Positions 6,572 to 15,208 of a stretch of 49,200 bases of DNA are shown here, in pieces. The position numbers and the translations under genes were made by a program. The DNA comes from Virgibacillus indicus (GTDB taxonomy: Bacteria; Bacillota; Bacilli; Bacillales; Amphibacillaceae): assembly GCF_002266285.1 (NCBI RefSeq), contig NZ_NPMS01000014.1:1-49200 (forward strand), read 5' to 3'. The stretch's first letter is position 1. The number at the start of each line of letters is the position of its first letter. The notes beneath the pieces are model-generated. The model made no database searches. It was not told the DNA's origin and saw nothing but the letters and a program-made list of their open reading frames with translations.

Positions 6572-7261
6572 GTGAATCAGACGATAAATATTTTAGTAGT
6601 TGAAGACGACAATGATATTAATGAATTATTATGCAAAGTTATAAAAAAGAGTCAATACCATCCACAGCCTGCTTATTCCGGCACCGAAGCATTAATATAT
6701 TTGGAAAAGCAGAAGTGGGATTTGATTTTACTTGATTTAATGCTTCCAGGAATGGCTGGGGAAGAAATTCTTGCAAAAATAACGGAAAATGAATCTATTC
6801 CAGTAATCATTATCTCTGCTAAAAGTGAACAGCAAACAAAAATTGGGAGTTTGCGATCAGGTGCGGATGATTTCATTTCTAAGCCCTTTGATGTTGAGGA
6901 GGTGTCGGCTCGGATTGATTCTCTGCTTCGGAGATACAAACATACAAAAGAAATGACTAAACAAGAGTTAAACCATAAAGATATTTACATTGATCTCGAA
7001 TCAAAGACTGTTCAAGTAAATGGAATAAATATTACCTTGACAGCCAGAGAATACAGTCTTCTCGTACTTCTCATGACATCACCCAAAAAGGTATTTTCCA
7101 AGTCGAATGTATTCGAAAGTGTATGGAACGAGCCTTTTCATGGCGATGACAATACAGTTAATGTTCACATGAGTAACTTACGGAATAAACTCAGCAGGGC
7201 AAACCCGAATGAAGAATATATTGAAACAATTTGGGGCATGGGTTATCGTCTTAAATCTTAA
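6572..7261 (+). CDS. OmpR-family response regulator
   Basis: 229 residues from a GTG start behind AAAAGGGGGAAAG. The receiver domain has the acidic pair in VVEDDND, phospho-acceptor Asp55 in LILLDLMLP, Ser82 and Lys104 in ISKPFD. Residues about 130-229 form the winged-helix DNA-binding domain (LTAREYSLLVLL, ETIWGMGYRLK). The cognate kinase lies at 9051, with an ABC exporter between them. This order (regulator, ATPase, permease, kinase) is typical of peptide-antibiotic sensing and detoxification modules in Firmicutes. Confidence 0.92.
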   Translation: MNQTINILVVEDDNDINELLCKVIKKSQYHPQPAYSGTEALIYLEKQKWDLILLDLMLPGMAGEEILAKITENESIPVIIISAKSEQQTKIGSLRSGADDFISKPFDVEEVSARIDSLLRRYKHTKEMTKQELNHKDIYIDLESKTVQVNGINITLTAREYSLLVLLMTSPKKVFSKSNVFESVWNEPFHGDDNTVNVHMSNLRNKLSRANPNEEYIETIWGMGYRLKS

Positions 7262-7343
7262 GGTTTTCTTAAGATTTGTCTTTACCCTTTCTTATGGTTT
7301 AGCTTCCATAATAACGTTATAGCAATCAAGGGAGGTAAAACCT

Positions 7344-8267
7344 GTGAATGAATATATCTTAAGAACACATCAACTTTCTAAAAAATACAGAAATGATATC
7401 GCACTTGTAGATATCAATATATCCATTAAAAAGGGAGAAATTTACGGATTCATTGGACAAAATGGTGCTGGTAAGTCAACGATGCTGCGGATCGCGACGG
7501 GACTGGTATTTCCATCAAACGGATCCATTGAATTATTTGGGAATGACAATCCAAATAAGTTAACAGAGGCACAGAAAAGAATTGGGGCGATTATTGAAAG
7601 TCCTGCACTATTCCCGAATATGACGGCCCGTGAAAATTTAGAAGTCCATCGCCTGCATAAAGGAATTCCAGGAAAAGACTGTATCAGGAAAACACTGGAG
7701 CTTGTTGGGCTTAGTGATACAGGAAAGAAAAAAGCGAAAAACTTTTCGCTTGGAATGAAGCAGCGGCTGGGTCTTGCTATTTCCTTATTAAGTGACCCGG
7801 AATTCCTGATTCTTGATGAGCCGACAAATGGATTGGATCCAATGGGGATTGTTGAACTAAGAAAATTAATTAAAAAATTGAATCGTGAAAAAGGACTGAC
7901 TGTTCTAATATCAAGTCATATTTTAAGTGAACTGCATCAGCTGGCAAATCATTATGGCATTATCCATAAAGGAGAACTTTTAGAGGAAATCTCTGCAAAA
8001 GAGCTGGATGAAAAATGCAGGCAGCATTTGCGGATTAAAGTCGATCAGCCGGCTAAGGGTGCCACAGTACTCGAAACCAGTCTTTCCACTGCCAATTTTG
8101 AGGTGATGCCTGATGGCACAATGAAACTTTACAGCCATCTGGATGAGGTACGAAAAGTTTCAAAGGCTTTAACAGAAAATGGCCTTATTATTGAACATCT
8201 TGCACAAAATGGTGATAGTCTTGAAAGCTATTTTTCAAAGCTGGTTGGGGGTGAGGAGCATGCGTAA
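7344..8267 (+). CDS. ABC exporter ATPase, BcrA/lantibiotic-immunity type
   Basis: 307 residues from GTG, with AAGGGAGGT ahead. Walker A is GQNGAGKST (38-46), the Q-loop is in AIIESPALF, the signature is the LGMKQR variant (136-141) typical of the BcrA/CcmA branch, Walker B is FLILDEP with Asp158 and Glu159, and the switch histidine is in SSHILSEL. The C-terminal ~90 residues are the extra domain common in BcrA-like proteins. It overlaps the permease gene by 8 nt, so the two are translationally coupled. Confidence 0.92.
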   Translation: MNEYILRTHQLSKKYRNDIALVDINISIKKGEIYGFIGQNGAGKSTMLRIATGLVFPSNGSIELFGNDNPNKLTEAQKRIGAIIESPALFPNMTARENLEVHRLHKGIPGKDCIRKTLELVGLSDTGKKKAKNFSLGMKQRLGLAISLLSDPEFLILDEPTNGLDPMGIVELRKLIKKLNREKGLTVLISSHILSELHQLANHYGIIHKGELLEEISAKELDEKCRQHLRIKVDQPAKGATVLETSLSTANFEVMPDGTMKLYSHLDEVRKVSKALTENGLIIEHLAQNGDSLESYFSKLVGGEEHA

Positions 8268-9027
8268 TCAGATTAGGGCAGAATTGTTTAAATTACAAAG
8301 GAATAAGACATTTTGGGTGCTCCTATTAACCATGACAGGCTTAAGTGCATTGCTGCATTATTTAGTGATCATTGAGTGGTGGCAAGTGAGTGGTACTGCT
8401 TTTGATAGCGCTGGTTTAAGTGAACTTAATGCCATATCCACATTTACAATACCATTATTTTTTAACTTAATAGTCAGTACGTTAGCCGGTTTCTTTATCT
8501 CAAATGAATACTCACCAAGTGGTGTCATCAAAAATCAAATAATAAGCGGCAGCAAAAGAAGCCATATATTCCTGTCCAAGTACCTTGTTTTTACCCTGGG
8601 GTCAATCATAATTACGATACTCATTCCCCTGATGACAGGTATTATCGAGATTATATTTTTTGGAAATGCAGAGATATTGAATCCTTCTAATATGCTTTAT
8701 TTAGGTAGAGCATTTGGTTTATTTGCACTTCAATTTTTAGGGTATACAGCAATTATCCTTTTGTTAGCTATTGTGACAGAAGATAGTGGGAAAACAATTA
8801 TATTATCTATTCTGTTTACGATCGTAATGTTTGCGATTGAAAAACTTCCTGATTTACCTATTTTAGGTGTGATTTATAAGTGTTCAATCTTTTATCAATT
8901 CAGCGCAGTTTTCGAGTTCTCCATGACTTATGGCGAAATACTCAAATCTATTTCAATTGCGCTTATAACACTGATTATCGTAACCATCTGTGGAATAGCT
9001 ATTTTTAACAAAAAAGAAATAAAATAA
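8260..9027 (+). CDS. ABC-2 type permease, partner of the BcrA-like ATPase
   Basis: 255 residues from the ATG at 8260, which has GGTGAGG at good distance; this start overlaps the ATPase stop. The N-terminus (MRNQIRAELFKLQRNKTFWV) is the usual signature of BcrB/NatB-like ABC-2 permeases. About six hydrophobic spans follow, with the FISNEYSPSGVIKNQII cytoplasmic loop that contacts the ATPase. It probably exports or expels a membrane-active antimicrobial. The substrate is not determinable. Confidence 0.87.
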   Translation: MRNQIRAELFKLQRNKTFWVLLLTMTGLSALLHYLVIIEWWQVSGTAFDSAGLSELNAISTFTIPLFFNLIVSTLAGFFISNEYSPSGVIKNQIISGSKRSHIFLSKYLVFTLGSIIITILIPLMTGIIEIIFFGNAEILNPSNMLYLGRAFGLFALQFLGYTAIILLLAIVTEDSGKTIILSILFTIVMFAIEKLPDLPILGVIYKCSIFYQFSAVFEFSMTYGEILKSISIALITLIIVTICGIAIFNKKEIK

Positions 9028-9050
9028 CGTATAAATAAGCGGGTGTAAAA

Positions 9051-9959
9051 ATGTTGCCATATCTATTTATAATTGTAATCCTTATAGCTGTTTTCTTGTG
9101 TATTCGTTTATTTTCTTTCCGGAAAGAAGTGAAGAAAATAGGAAGGCAGCTGCAAAAATACAATCATCAAAAAACAAATAAAAAAATAGATATGGCACTC
9201 CTGAATCGTAATATTGAGGGGTTGGGAACAGAGATAAATCACCTTATTGATATGCATGTAAAAGAGAAAAGAGAAAGAATCCGTTTTGAAAATGAACTGA
9301 AACAGGCCGTTGCAAATATGTCACATGATTTGCGGACTCCATTGACTTCTATTTTAGGATATATCCAGATGGCTGAATCAAATGATATTACTGCAAAAGA
9401 GCAAAAGGAATATATATCCATTGCCAAAGATCGAGCAAAAAGATTGGAAACATTATTAAATGATTTCTTTGAGCTGTCTGTTATTGAATCCGCAGATTTT
9501 CAATTAAAGTCTGAACCAATCAATTTAAAGCCTTTAACTATAGATATGCTAATGAGTTTTTTCGATCGTTTTAACGATAAAAACATGGAACCAATCATTA
9601 ACATGCCAGAAAGGGATGTATTTATTAAATCGGACGAGTCAGCGGTATCCAGAATCATTGAAAATCTCATTTCCAATGCCATTACGCATTCAGATGGAAA
9701 TATAAGAATAACGCTTGAGGAAATAGATGCAACAGTCAGATTGATCGTTCAAAACAATACACATGCTCTAACTGATAATGATGTCGATCACCTTTTTGAT
9801 CGATTTTATATGGCAGACGGGTCTCGTTCAGGCAAAAGTACAGGGCTGGGATTGTCAATTGTGAAAAGCTTCATGCAAAAAATGGATGGGAATATCACTG
9901 GTAAATTAAATGATGGTCAGTTGTCGATTATATGTGAATGGAAATCCTCAGGGAAATAA
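9051..9959 (+). CDS. Sensor histidine kinase with minimal input domain
   Basis: 302 residues. There is one N-terminal membrane span (about 3-22) and a coiled-coil linker. The H-box MSHDLRTPLTSI has phospho-His92, the N-box ENLISNAITHS has Asn205 and Asn209, and the G-boxes include STGLGLSI. No extracellular sensor loop exists, as in kinases that sense within the membrane or through the partner ABC transporter. Located 23 bp after the permease, in the same operon as the response regulator. Confidence 0.9.
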   Translation: MLPYLFIIVILIAVFLCIRLFSFRKEVKKIGRQLQKYNHQKTNKKIDMALLNRNIEGLGTEINHLIDMHVKEKRERIRFENELKQAVANMSHDLRTPLTSILGYIQMAESNDITAKEQKEYISIAKDRAKRLETLLNDFFELSVIESADFQLKSEPINLKPLTIDMLMSFFDRFNDKNMEPIINMPERDVFIKSDESAVSRIIENLISNAITHSDGNIRITLEEIDATVRLIVQNNTHALTDNDVDHLFDRFYMADGSRSGKSTGLGLSIVKSFMQKMDGNITGKLNDGQLSIICEWKSSGK

Positions 9960-10030
9960 CTGTAGTTAAAATTGATTGGAGATTAACCTATGGGTAAGAA
10001 ACCGGGAATTATTATACCATTAACTACTAA

Positions 10031-10065
10031 CAATCAGTGGGGATGGAAGAAAACCCCACTGATTG
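10031..10065 (+). terminator. Strong hairpin after the TCS/ABC operon
   Basis: A perfect 12-bp stem CAATCAGTGGGG (10031-10042) with CCCCACTGATTG (10054-10065). A pure T tract is missing (AAGTTTCACTTT follows), but position and strength fit an operon terminator. Confidence 0.6.
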
Positions 10066-10268
10066 AAGTTTCACTTTATTATCGATTAACTGTAAATAAA
10101 AATGATTATATAGGAAGTTAAGGGCTAATCTTACCACCTTTAATTAAATGGCCCAGTTGGTTTGTAAACTTCAACAAATCAGAATCGAGAATAGGATTAG
10201 GATTCGGATGTAAAGAACAATTTAAAGTGTTTCTTTTTGAAAGAATTTATTTACTCAAGAATGAAATA

Positions 10269-10300
10269 AGGAGTTGCTGTCATAGTGGCTCCTGTTTTTT
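10269..10300 (+). terminator. Intrinsic terminator
   Basis: AGGAGTTGC pairs with GTGGCTCCT (several G-U pairs) around a TGTCATA loop, followed by GTTTTTT. Confidence 0.65.
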
Positions 10301-10399
10301 ATGCAAAATTATTGAGAGAGACATAGCTTTTTATCTAAACAAAATTAAATATTGTGATAAAATTAAAAATGATAAAGAAATGATGAGGGTGTTTTGCAA

Positions 10400-10891
10400 G
10401 TGAAAAAGTGCATATATCTAAGTATAGTACCTTTGCTATTTTTGCTTTTAATACAATCTGGCTGTAACAATCAAGAAACTGCGTACAACTATTATTTGGC
10501 ACTGAAGGGTGAAAGTGACAACTGGAATTTGAACGGGTATGAAATCGAGATGACGCAAGAAAAGTTCAAAGCAGGAAATGGAACGTTAAAAATGAAAAGT
10601 GAAAATGAATATAAAACAGATTCTTTTCATTTCAATACACATGCAGTTATTAATAATGAAGATATAACAATTCATTCAGGTTCAGATACTGGGCTGGGAA
10701 TAGACATAGCAGAAGAAACGACTGGAACAATAGAAGCTGCAACATATCTGAATAAAAATGGAGATCCAATCACACTTGATGAGATAAGTGATATCTACAT
10801 AATCGTTGAGTGGTGGGATAGGAACAAAAGCAAAAATGTTAAAGAAAGAATAAATCTGTATAGAAAAACTGATATGGAACTGAATTCGTAA
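10400..10891 (+). CDS. Putative lipoprotein, unknown function
   Basis: About 163 residues. A GTG start at 10400 is about 10 nt after GATGAGGGT; a TTG six bases earlier is too close. The hydrophobic leader is followed by QSGC, with Cys22 as the likely lipidation site, although Gln at -3 is not the usual Leu. The mature protein is hydrophilic and ends with an IVEWWDRNKSKNVKERINLY segment, similar in style to the lipoprotein at 2705. A terminator follows at 10962. No function is recognised. Confidence 0.7.
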   Translation: MKKCIYLSIVPLLFLLLIQSGCNNQETAYNYYLALKGESDNWNLNGYEIEMTQEKFKAGNGTLKMKSENEYKTDSFHFNTHAVINNEDITIHSGSDTGLGIDIAEETTGTIEAATYLNKNGDPITLDEISDIYIIVEWWDRNKSKNVKERINLYRKTDMELNS

Positions 10892-10961
10892 AGAGGCGAG
10901 TTGATTTTTAGATCATGAGAGCTGCTTTCTTGCTGACACGATAACTTAATACGTTTGAACA

Positions 10962-10992
10962 GGGTGCTATTCTTATACGGAGCGCCCTTTTT
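10962..10992 (+). terminator. Intrinsic terminator
   Basis: GGGTGCT (10962-10968) pairs with AGCGCCC (10981-10987), one G-U pair, followed by five T residues. Confidence 0.75.
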
Positions 10993-11014
10993 ACATTATA
11001 AAAATTAATTTTAG

Positions 11015-11040
11015 GGAACCGATATGATATTGCCTTCGTC
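11015..11040 (+). promoter_or_regulatory. ECF-type promoter, probably autoregulatory
   Basis: GGAACC at 11015-11020, 16-nt spacer, CGTC at 11037-11040. This is the ECF promoter pattern (AAC core, CGTC at -10). It lies directly ahead of the ECF sigma gene, the usual place for self-activation. Confidence 0.65.
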
Positions 11041-11070
11041 TAATTGGATGAAAGAAAGGGGGGAGATCCT

Positions 11071-11616
11071 ATGCAGGAAGAATATGAGCACCAAAAAGAC
11101 CAATCTAATAGGGAACTGTTAGTAGAATTAATGGAAAAGTACGGCGACATGGTACTTCGTGTGGCATTTACATATGTAAAAGAAAGACAGCTGGCAGAAG
11201 ATCTTTCACAGGAAGTATTTATCCGATGTTACCAGTCTCTTGATGCATTTGAAAATTGCTCTTCCTACCAGACGTGGCTCTATAGAATTACAGTGAATTA
11301 TTGCAAGGATTATGTGAAAAGCTGGTCTTTTCGTAATTTAATTCCTTACTCACTAATTAAAAGGAACGGTCAGGAGTTTGATTCCGTGGCTTCCATGGTC
11401 ATGAAGAAAGAGGATAATGATGCACTTTTTCTGCAAGTGTTAAAACTTTCGGTAAAACTAAGAGAAGTACTGGTTTTGTATTATTACGAGGATTTAGCCG
11501 TTGAAGAGATTGCGGATGTTCTGGACCTGAATCCGAACACAGTGAAAAGCAGATTGCACCGTGCACGGAAAAGCTTGAAATATCATATGGAAGGAGGAGT
11601 GATCCTTGAAAAATAA
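11071..11616 (+). CDS. ECF-type RNA polymerase sigma factor
   Basis: 181 residues from the ATG at 11071, which follows AAAGGGGGGAG. An in-frame TTG at 11044 would precede or touch the predicted transcription start, so it is unlikely. Region 2 includes AFTYVKERQLAEDLSQEVFIRCYQ (the polymerase-binding and -10 recognition helices). Region 4 is LREVLVLYYYEDLAVEEIADVL plus NTVKSRLHRARKSL, the -35 helix-turn-helix. The gene overlaps its downstream partner by 11 nt. The predicted promoter GGAACC-N16-CGTC implies autoregulation. The exact regulon and B. subtilis equivalent are not clear. Confidence 0.92.
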   Translation: MQEEYEHQKDQSNRELLVELMEKYGDMVLRVAFTYVKERQLAEDLSQEVFIRCYQSLDAFENCSSYQTWLYRITVNYCKDYVKSWSFRNLIPYSLIKRNGQEFDSVASMVMKKEDNDALFLQVLKLSVKLREVLVLYYYEDLAVEEIADVLDLNPNTVKSRLHRARKSLKYHMEGGVILEK

Positions 11617-12655
11617 ATGGAAATACCCAGTGAAAGTAGAGCAGATGCGTTTTACGGAGAAAAATCAGCAAACAGTGCTTAATGAACTTGACACACCTCT
11701 CCAGAGAAATAAGTCCAGAAAGCCTATTCGCAATGGATTAACAGCTGCAGCAATTGTATTATTGTTGCTTGGTGGTGCTTTATTTGTGCCGTCAATTGAA
11801 AATGTTGTTGCAAAGATTCCGTACATTAGTCAGTTTATAAAACAAGAAGAACAGCGCATGAATCAGATGGATAGCATTTTAGATGAAGTTAACGCTGTTG
11901 CTGAGGAGAACGGAATGAAACTTAGGGATTTGCGGATGGACAGTAAAGAAATGGAAGTTCATTTAATTGGACTATCCGGAAACAATGAAAGTATTACTGA
12001 ACAGATCCAGTCGAAGCTGGATGAAGCGGGATTTACTGGATATGACGTAAAAGTAGTTGCATATGAGGAAGAGGAACAAGAGATAGAAACCGAACGAAGT
12101 AAAGAGGAGATAGAGCAGGATTCCCGGGATAGTGAAGCACTTAAGGCTGCATTAAAAGAGCGCCTGGAGGCACAAGGATATGAACTGATGTTTCCAGTTT
12201 CAGTACGTATAAATAATGTAGAAGGTATATACATGAATGTCATTGTACCTGAATCAGAAGAACGTTTGGAGCAGCTAAAGGAAATAATGAAAGAAGAGGC
12301 AAAGGTTTATGGAGATGACTATAAGCTGGATGTAAGACAAGTGCAGAAAATCGCAAGGGAGCAGGAAATACGCTGGCAAAAAACAGGTGCAATCAGCAAT
12401 ATCGGAAGAGCGTTAATGGAGGCTGACAACTTGCACGTTAATGGTTTTTCTTACTCATTCCACCCATATCCACTTGAAATCAATGTTAAAACTTCCCTGG
12501 AGCTTGATAATCCAGAAGCTGTGGAAATCGCTAAAGAAATTCACTCAGAAATTGATTCGTTTATCCAATCAGATGAAGAGACAAAAACGATTCGTGATGA
12601 TCAGTACAATGTGAAAGTACTAAGTAAGGATAAAAAAGAAATAGGAGTCGAATAA
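11606..12655 (+). CDS. Membrane partner of the ECF sigma factor (probable anti-sigma, DUF4030-like)
   Basis: 349 residues from a TTG start with GGAGGAGTG ahead; it overlaps the sigma gene, the standard sigma/anti-sigma arrangement. Residues 1-40 are cytoplasmic, 44-64 form one membrane span (AAAIVLLLLGGALFVP), and about 280 residues lie outside, with coiled-coil acidic segments (EEEEQEIETERSKEEIEQ) and two similar alpha/beta halves. I believe the outer part belongs to the DUF4030 group, from memory. Lack of a classical zinc anti-sigma motif leaves the mechanism open. Confidence 0.72.
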   Translation: MKNKWKYPVKVEQMRFTEKNQQTVLNELDTPLQRNKSRKPIRNGLTAAAIVLLLLGGALFVPSIENVVAKIPYISQFIKQEEQRMNQMDSILDEVNAVAEENGMKLRDLRMDSKEMEVHLIGLSGNNESITEQIQSKLDEAGFTGYDVKVVAYEEEEQEIETERSKEEIEQDSRDSEALKAALKERLEAQGYELMFPVSVRINNVEGIYMNVIVPESEERLEQLKEIMKEEAKVYGDDYKLDVRQVQKIAREQEIRWQKTGAISNIGRALMEADNLHVNGFSYSFHPYPLEINVKTSLELDNPEAVEIAKEIHSEIDSFIQSDEETKTIRDDQYNVKVLSKDKKEIGVE

Positions 12656-12709
12656 TGTTTGACAGTCGCATGCCCGGTTGCATGCGGCTGTTCTATGTGA
12701 ACTGATAAT

Positions 12710-12743
12710 AGCCATATTTCAGGAAGGAAGTGTGGCTGTTTTT
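12710..12743 (+). terminator. Intrinsic terminator
   Basis: AGCCATATTT (12710-12719) pairs with AAGTGTGGCT (12728-12737) and is followed by GTTTTT. A GCATGC/GCATGC hairpin lies just upstream near 12668-12685. Confidence 0.7.
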
Positions 12744-12802
12744 ATAGAAGTAAAGACTATGGAATAGAAAAGCGGGAGTGACTAACTAAAAGGAGAAAAT
12801 AC

Positions 12803-13207
12803 ATGAACTTAAGACTTGAATTGTTCGTAGAAAGTTTAGAAAAATCTGTGGAATTTTATAGTAATGTTTTAGAATTTAATTTACCTGAAGAAATTAATAA
12901 AAGTTACGTCTCTATCAGCAATGGTGATGTTGTTTTGGGTTTAGGTGAGATGAAAAACCTCCCTGAAAGTCACCCACTTAAAGTTTCTCATGAACAGCAA
13001 ATTGGATTAGGAGTAGAAATTGTTATGGAAGTTGATGATGTAAAAGAATTTTATGACAAAGTAGTTGCAATAAGGTATCCAATCCAGACTGAATTGACAA
13101 AAAGACCATGGGGGTTGGAAGATTTCAGAATCATTGATCCAGATGGATATTATATAAGGATAACAAGCAGTCGAGGGATAGGAACAGATAGTGATAAGAA
13201 GGAATAA
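12803..13207 (+). CDS. VOC-superfamily (glyoxalase/bleomycin resistance) protein
   Basis: 134 residues, close to the usual single-VOC length. The paired beta-alpha-beta-beta-beta halves are visible: LRLELFVESLEKSVEFYSNVLEF opens the first, and GVEIVMEVDDVKEFYDKV with WGLEDFRIIDPDGYYIRI forms the second. The Asp-Pro-Asp-Gly turn and the end-strand are typical. VOC proteins are metal-dependent lyases, dioxygenases or drug-binding resistance proteins; metal ligands cannot be assigned safely here. The ribosome site is AAAAGGAG. Starts the long run of small enzyme genes. Confidence 0.85.
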   Translation: MNLRLELFVESLEKSVEFYSNVLEFNLPEEINKSYVSISNGDVVLGLGEMKNLPESHPLKVSHEQQIGLGVEIVMEVDDVKEFYDKVVAIRYPIQTELTKRPWGLEDFRIIDPDGYYIRITSSRGIGTDSDKKE

Positions 13208-13322
13208 GCACTTTAATTGTCGAATTAACAAAAGTAGAATTGTTAATTTTTGTGGAACATGAAATTGATAGGAAAAAGGAATATATAATTCTATCTCAAT
13301 TTAATAAAAGGGATGCGGAGAT

Positions 13323-13697
13323 ATGAAGTTTAAAATTGTTCATGTGCTATTAATAATCAGCCTGGGAGTAAACTTATATTTTCTTGGGAAATGGTTTCTG
13401 ATTGATCAATGGTATGAACCCTCAGAGGAGGAACAGGTTATATTAAGTGAAATGGTTCAGAAAACAGTTGAAAGTGAAGGTTATAAAAATCTGGCTGAAA
13501 AAGAAAATATTATCGCCATCGACTCAAGTATGGATAAGAATAAAGGCGGAGTGTTTCCATATTATTTCGAAGTGAGTGTCCGTACGGATAAACAGACTTA
13601 TCTTTTTTATTGCAGTGATGCCAATTGCTCGGAAATGGAAAATGAAGGATGGACATACTCCATTTATCAGGATGAAAATCCACGGCTTCCATTTTGA
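13323..13697 (+). CDS. Membrane-anchored exported protein, unknown
   Basis: 124 residues with one N-terminal hydrophobic span (about 6-25, VHVLLIISLGVNLYFLGKW) and a soluble outer part containing two cysteines (YCSDANCSEM), six residues apart, that could form a disulfide outside the cell. The GCGGAG ribosome site sits close to the start. No family recognised. Spacing of 45 bp to the phosphotransferase gene allows co-transcription. Confidence 0.65.
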   Translation: MKFKIVHVLLIISLGVNLYFLGKWFLIDQWYEPSEEEQVILSEMVQKTVESEGYKNLAEKENIIAIDSSMDKNKGGVFPYYFEVSVRTDKQTYLFYCSDANCSEMENEGWTYSIYQDENPRLPF

Positions 13698-13742
13698 AAT
13701 CATGATACTATCATTTTTATAAAACAAAGGAGACAGGATCCG

Positions 13743-14495
13743 ATGAAATTAGGCACCCCGGTGGCAAAGGGTAATACGGCACAAATCTATCATTATGATA
13801 ACAAGATTATTAAAGTCTTCAATGATAATTTACCCAAGACCGAATCTCATTATGAAGCAACTATACAAAAGTATGCTCACTCATGCGGTCTTTCTGTGCC
13901 AGAAGTAATCGATGTCACAGAAATAGATGGGAAACAGGCTATAATAATGGAATTTATTAAAGGCAGAACAATAGGTGATATTCTATCGGAAAACCTGAAT
14001 CAGGCAGAATATTATATGACCATTTCCATAGATATACAACAAGGAATTCATAGCATAGTTACTGATTCTCTTGTACCAATGTCTGTGAAATTAAGACGTC
14101 AAATTAAAGCAGCTCAACAACTGGATACAAGACAAAAATCAGTTTTACTGAAAAAATTAGATGCAATGACACATGAAAAAAGGTTATGTCACGGTGATTT
14201 CCATTTGTTTAATTTAATAAAGTCAGACAATGACAAGGTTACAATTATTGATTGGGTGGATGCGAGTGCAGGGGATCCGCGTGCAGATGTCTATCGAACT
14301 TACCTTTTGTATGAACAGTTTTCAATGGAATTAGCAGATATGTATTTACATCTTAATTGTAATAAAAGTGGTTTATCCAAAGATGAGATTTTTCAATGGG
14401 CTCCAATTATCGCAGGAGCGCGATTATCCGAAAATGTTTCATCAGAAAGTAACGAACGTCTGATGAGGATAGTTGAAAACTACTGTACATTATAA
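13743..14495 (+). CDS. APH/choline-kinase-like phosphotransferase
   Basis: 250 residues with the protein-kinase-like fold of aminoglycoside phosphotransferases. The N-lobe holds KIIKVFNDN (candidate ATP-binding Lys). The C-lobe has the Brenner-type motif CHGDFHLFNLI with catalytic Asp152 and Asn157, and the metal-binding Asp170 in IIDWVDASAGDPRADV. The AAAGGAGAC ribosome site is strong. Members phosphorylate aminoglycosides, macrolides or small metabolites. The shortened N-lobe and divergence mean the substrate should not be assumed to be an antibiotic. Confidence 0.83.
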   Translation: MKLGTPVAKGNTAQIYHYDNKIIKVFNDNLPKTESHYEATIQKYAHSCGLSVPEVIDVTEIDGKQAIIMEFIKGRTIGDILSENLNQAEYYMTISIDIQQGIHSIVTDSLVPMSVKLRRQIKAAQQLDTRQKSVLLKKLDAMTHEKRLCHGDFHLFNLIKSDNDKVTIIDWVDASAGDPRADVYRTYLLYEQFSMELADMYLHLNCNKSGLSKDEIFQWAPIIAGARLSENVSSESNERLMRIVENYCTL

Positions 14496-14537
14496 TTAAA
14501 CATTAAAGCAGAAACATTCATGGAGGAGTTGAGAAAC

Positions 14538-15155
14538 ATGAATAATTCCTGGAACAAACGAATATATAAAATTTGGTCGCCTGTTTACGATAAAATTTTT
14601 AATTCAGGCATTTTTCTAAATGCCCGACAGCAATTATTTCAGGCGATACCTTTCCAAAAACAACAAAGAATACTTTTCGTAGGTGTAGGTACGGGAGCTG
14701 ACTTGGCGCTAATAAATCATCATGACTTGGATATCACAGCAATTGATTTTTCACCTGATATGCTTAGGAAGGCGAAAGTGAAATTTAGGAATTCTCTTAT
14801 AAAATTCTCAGAAATGGATGCACAAAATATGGCATTTACCAATAATTCTTTCGACTATGTTGTAGGAAGTTTAGTCCTTTCAGTTGTTCCGAATGCAGAT
14901 AAATGTTTTCAGGAAATGGTAAGGGTTTTAAATTGTAACGGGAAAATAATCATTTTTGATAAATTTGCTCCTGAAACTACTAAGCTCCCATTATCCAAAA
15001 GACTTCTAAGACCATTTATAAGAGTTTTAGGTACAGACATTGGCTTGAATTTTGAAGAGCTATATCTCAGAAATAATAAAAATTTAAGGATAGATGAAGA
15101 TAAACCTGTAATGATGAATGGGATGTACAGGAAAATAATTATTAGTAAAGATTAG
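14538..15155 (+). CDS. Class I methyltransferase (PmtA/UbiE-like)
   Basis: 205 residues from the ATG at 14538, which is correctly spaced from GGAGGAG; an upstream ATG at 14520 overlaps that site. Motif I reads RILFVGVGTGADL, then ITAIDFSPDMLRKAK, and SFDYVVGSLVLSVVP, with a YKIWSPVYDKIF N-terminus typical of phospholipid or quinone methyltransferases. A KRLLRPFIRVLGTDIG basic segment near the C-terminus could touch membrane lipids. The substrate is inference. Confidence 0.82.
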   Translation: MNNSWNKRIYKIWSPVYDKIFNSGIFLNARQQLFQAIPFQKQQRILFVGVGTGADLALINHHDLDITAIDFSPDMLRKAKVKFRNSLIKFSEMDAQNMAFTNNSFDYVVGSLVLSVVPNADKCFQEMVRVLNCNGKIIIFDKFAPETTKLPLSKRLLRPFIRVLGTDIGLNFEELYLRNNKNLRIDEDKPVMMNGMYRKIIISKD

Positions 15156-15208
15156 GAAATTTTACAAAAAAGCTGAATGAGTGAAGAAGGTTCTTTAGGT
15201 GGTAGGAA

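Larger units (their letters stand above)
9960..10399. other. Intergenic stretch with two hairpins
   Basis: About 440 bp without a convincing gene. It holds the hairpin at 10031-10065 and a second, better intrinsic terminator at 10269-10300. A 43-codon frame at 9990-10121 spans the first hairpin and is probably chance. Confidence 0.5.

Noticed and set aside
9990..10121. 43-codon plus-strand frame after the histidine kinase
   Set aside because: It spans the perfect terminator-like hairpin at 10031-10065, which explains the sequence better.
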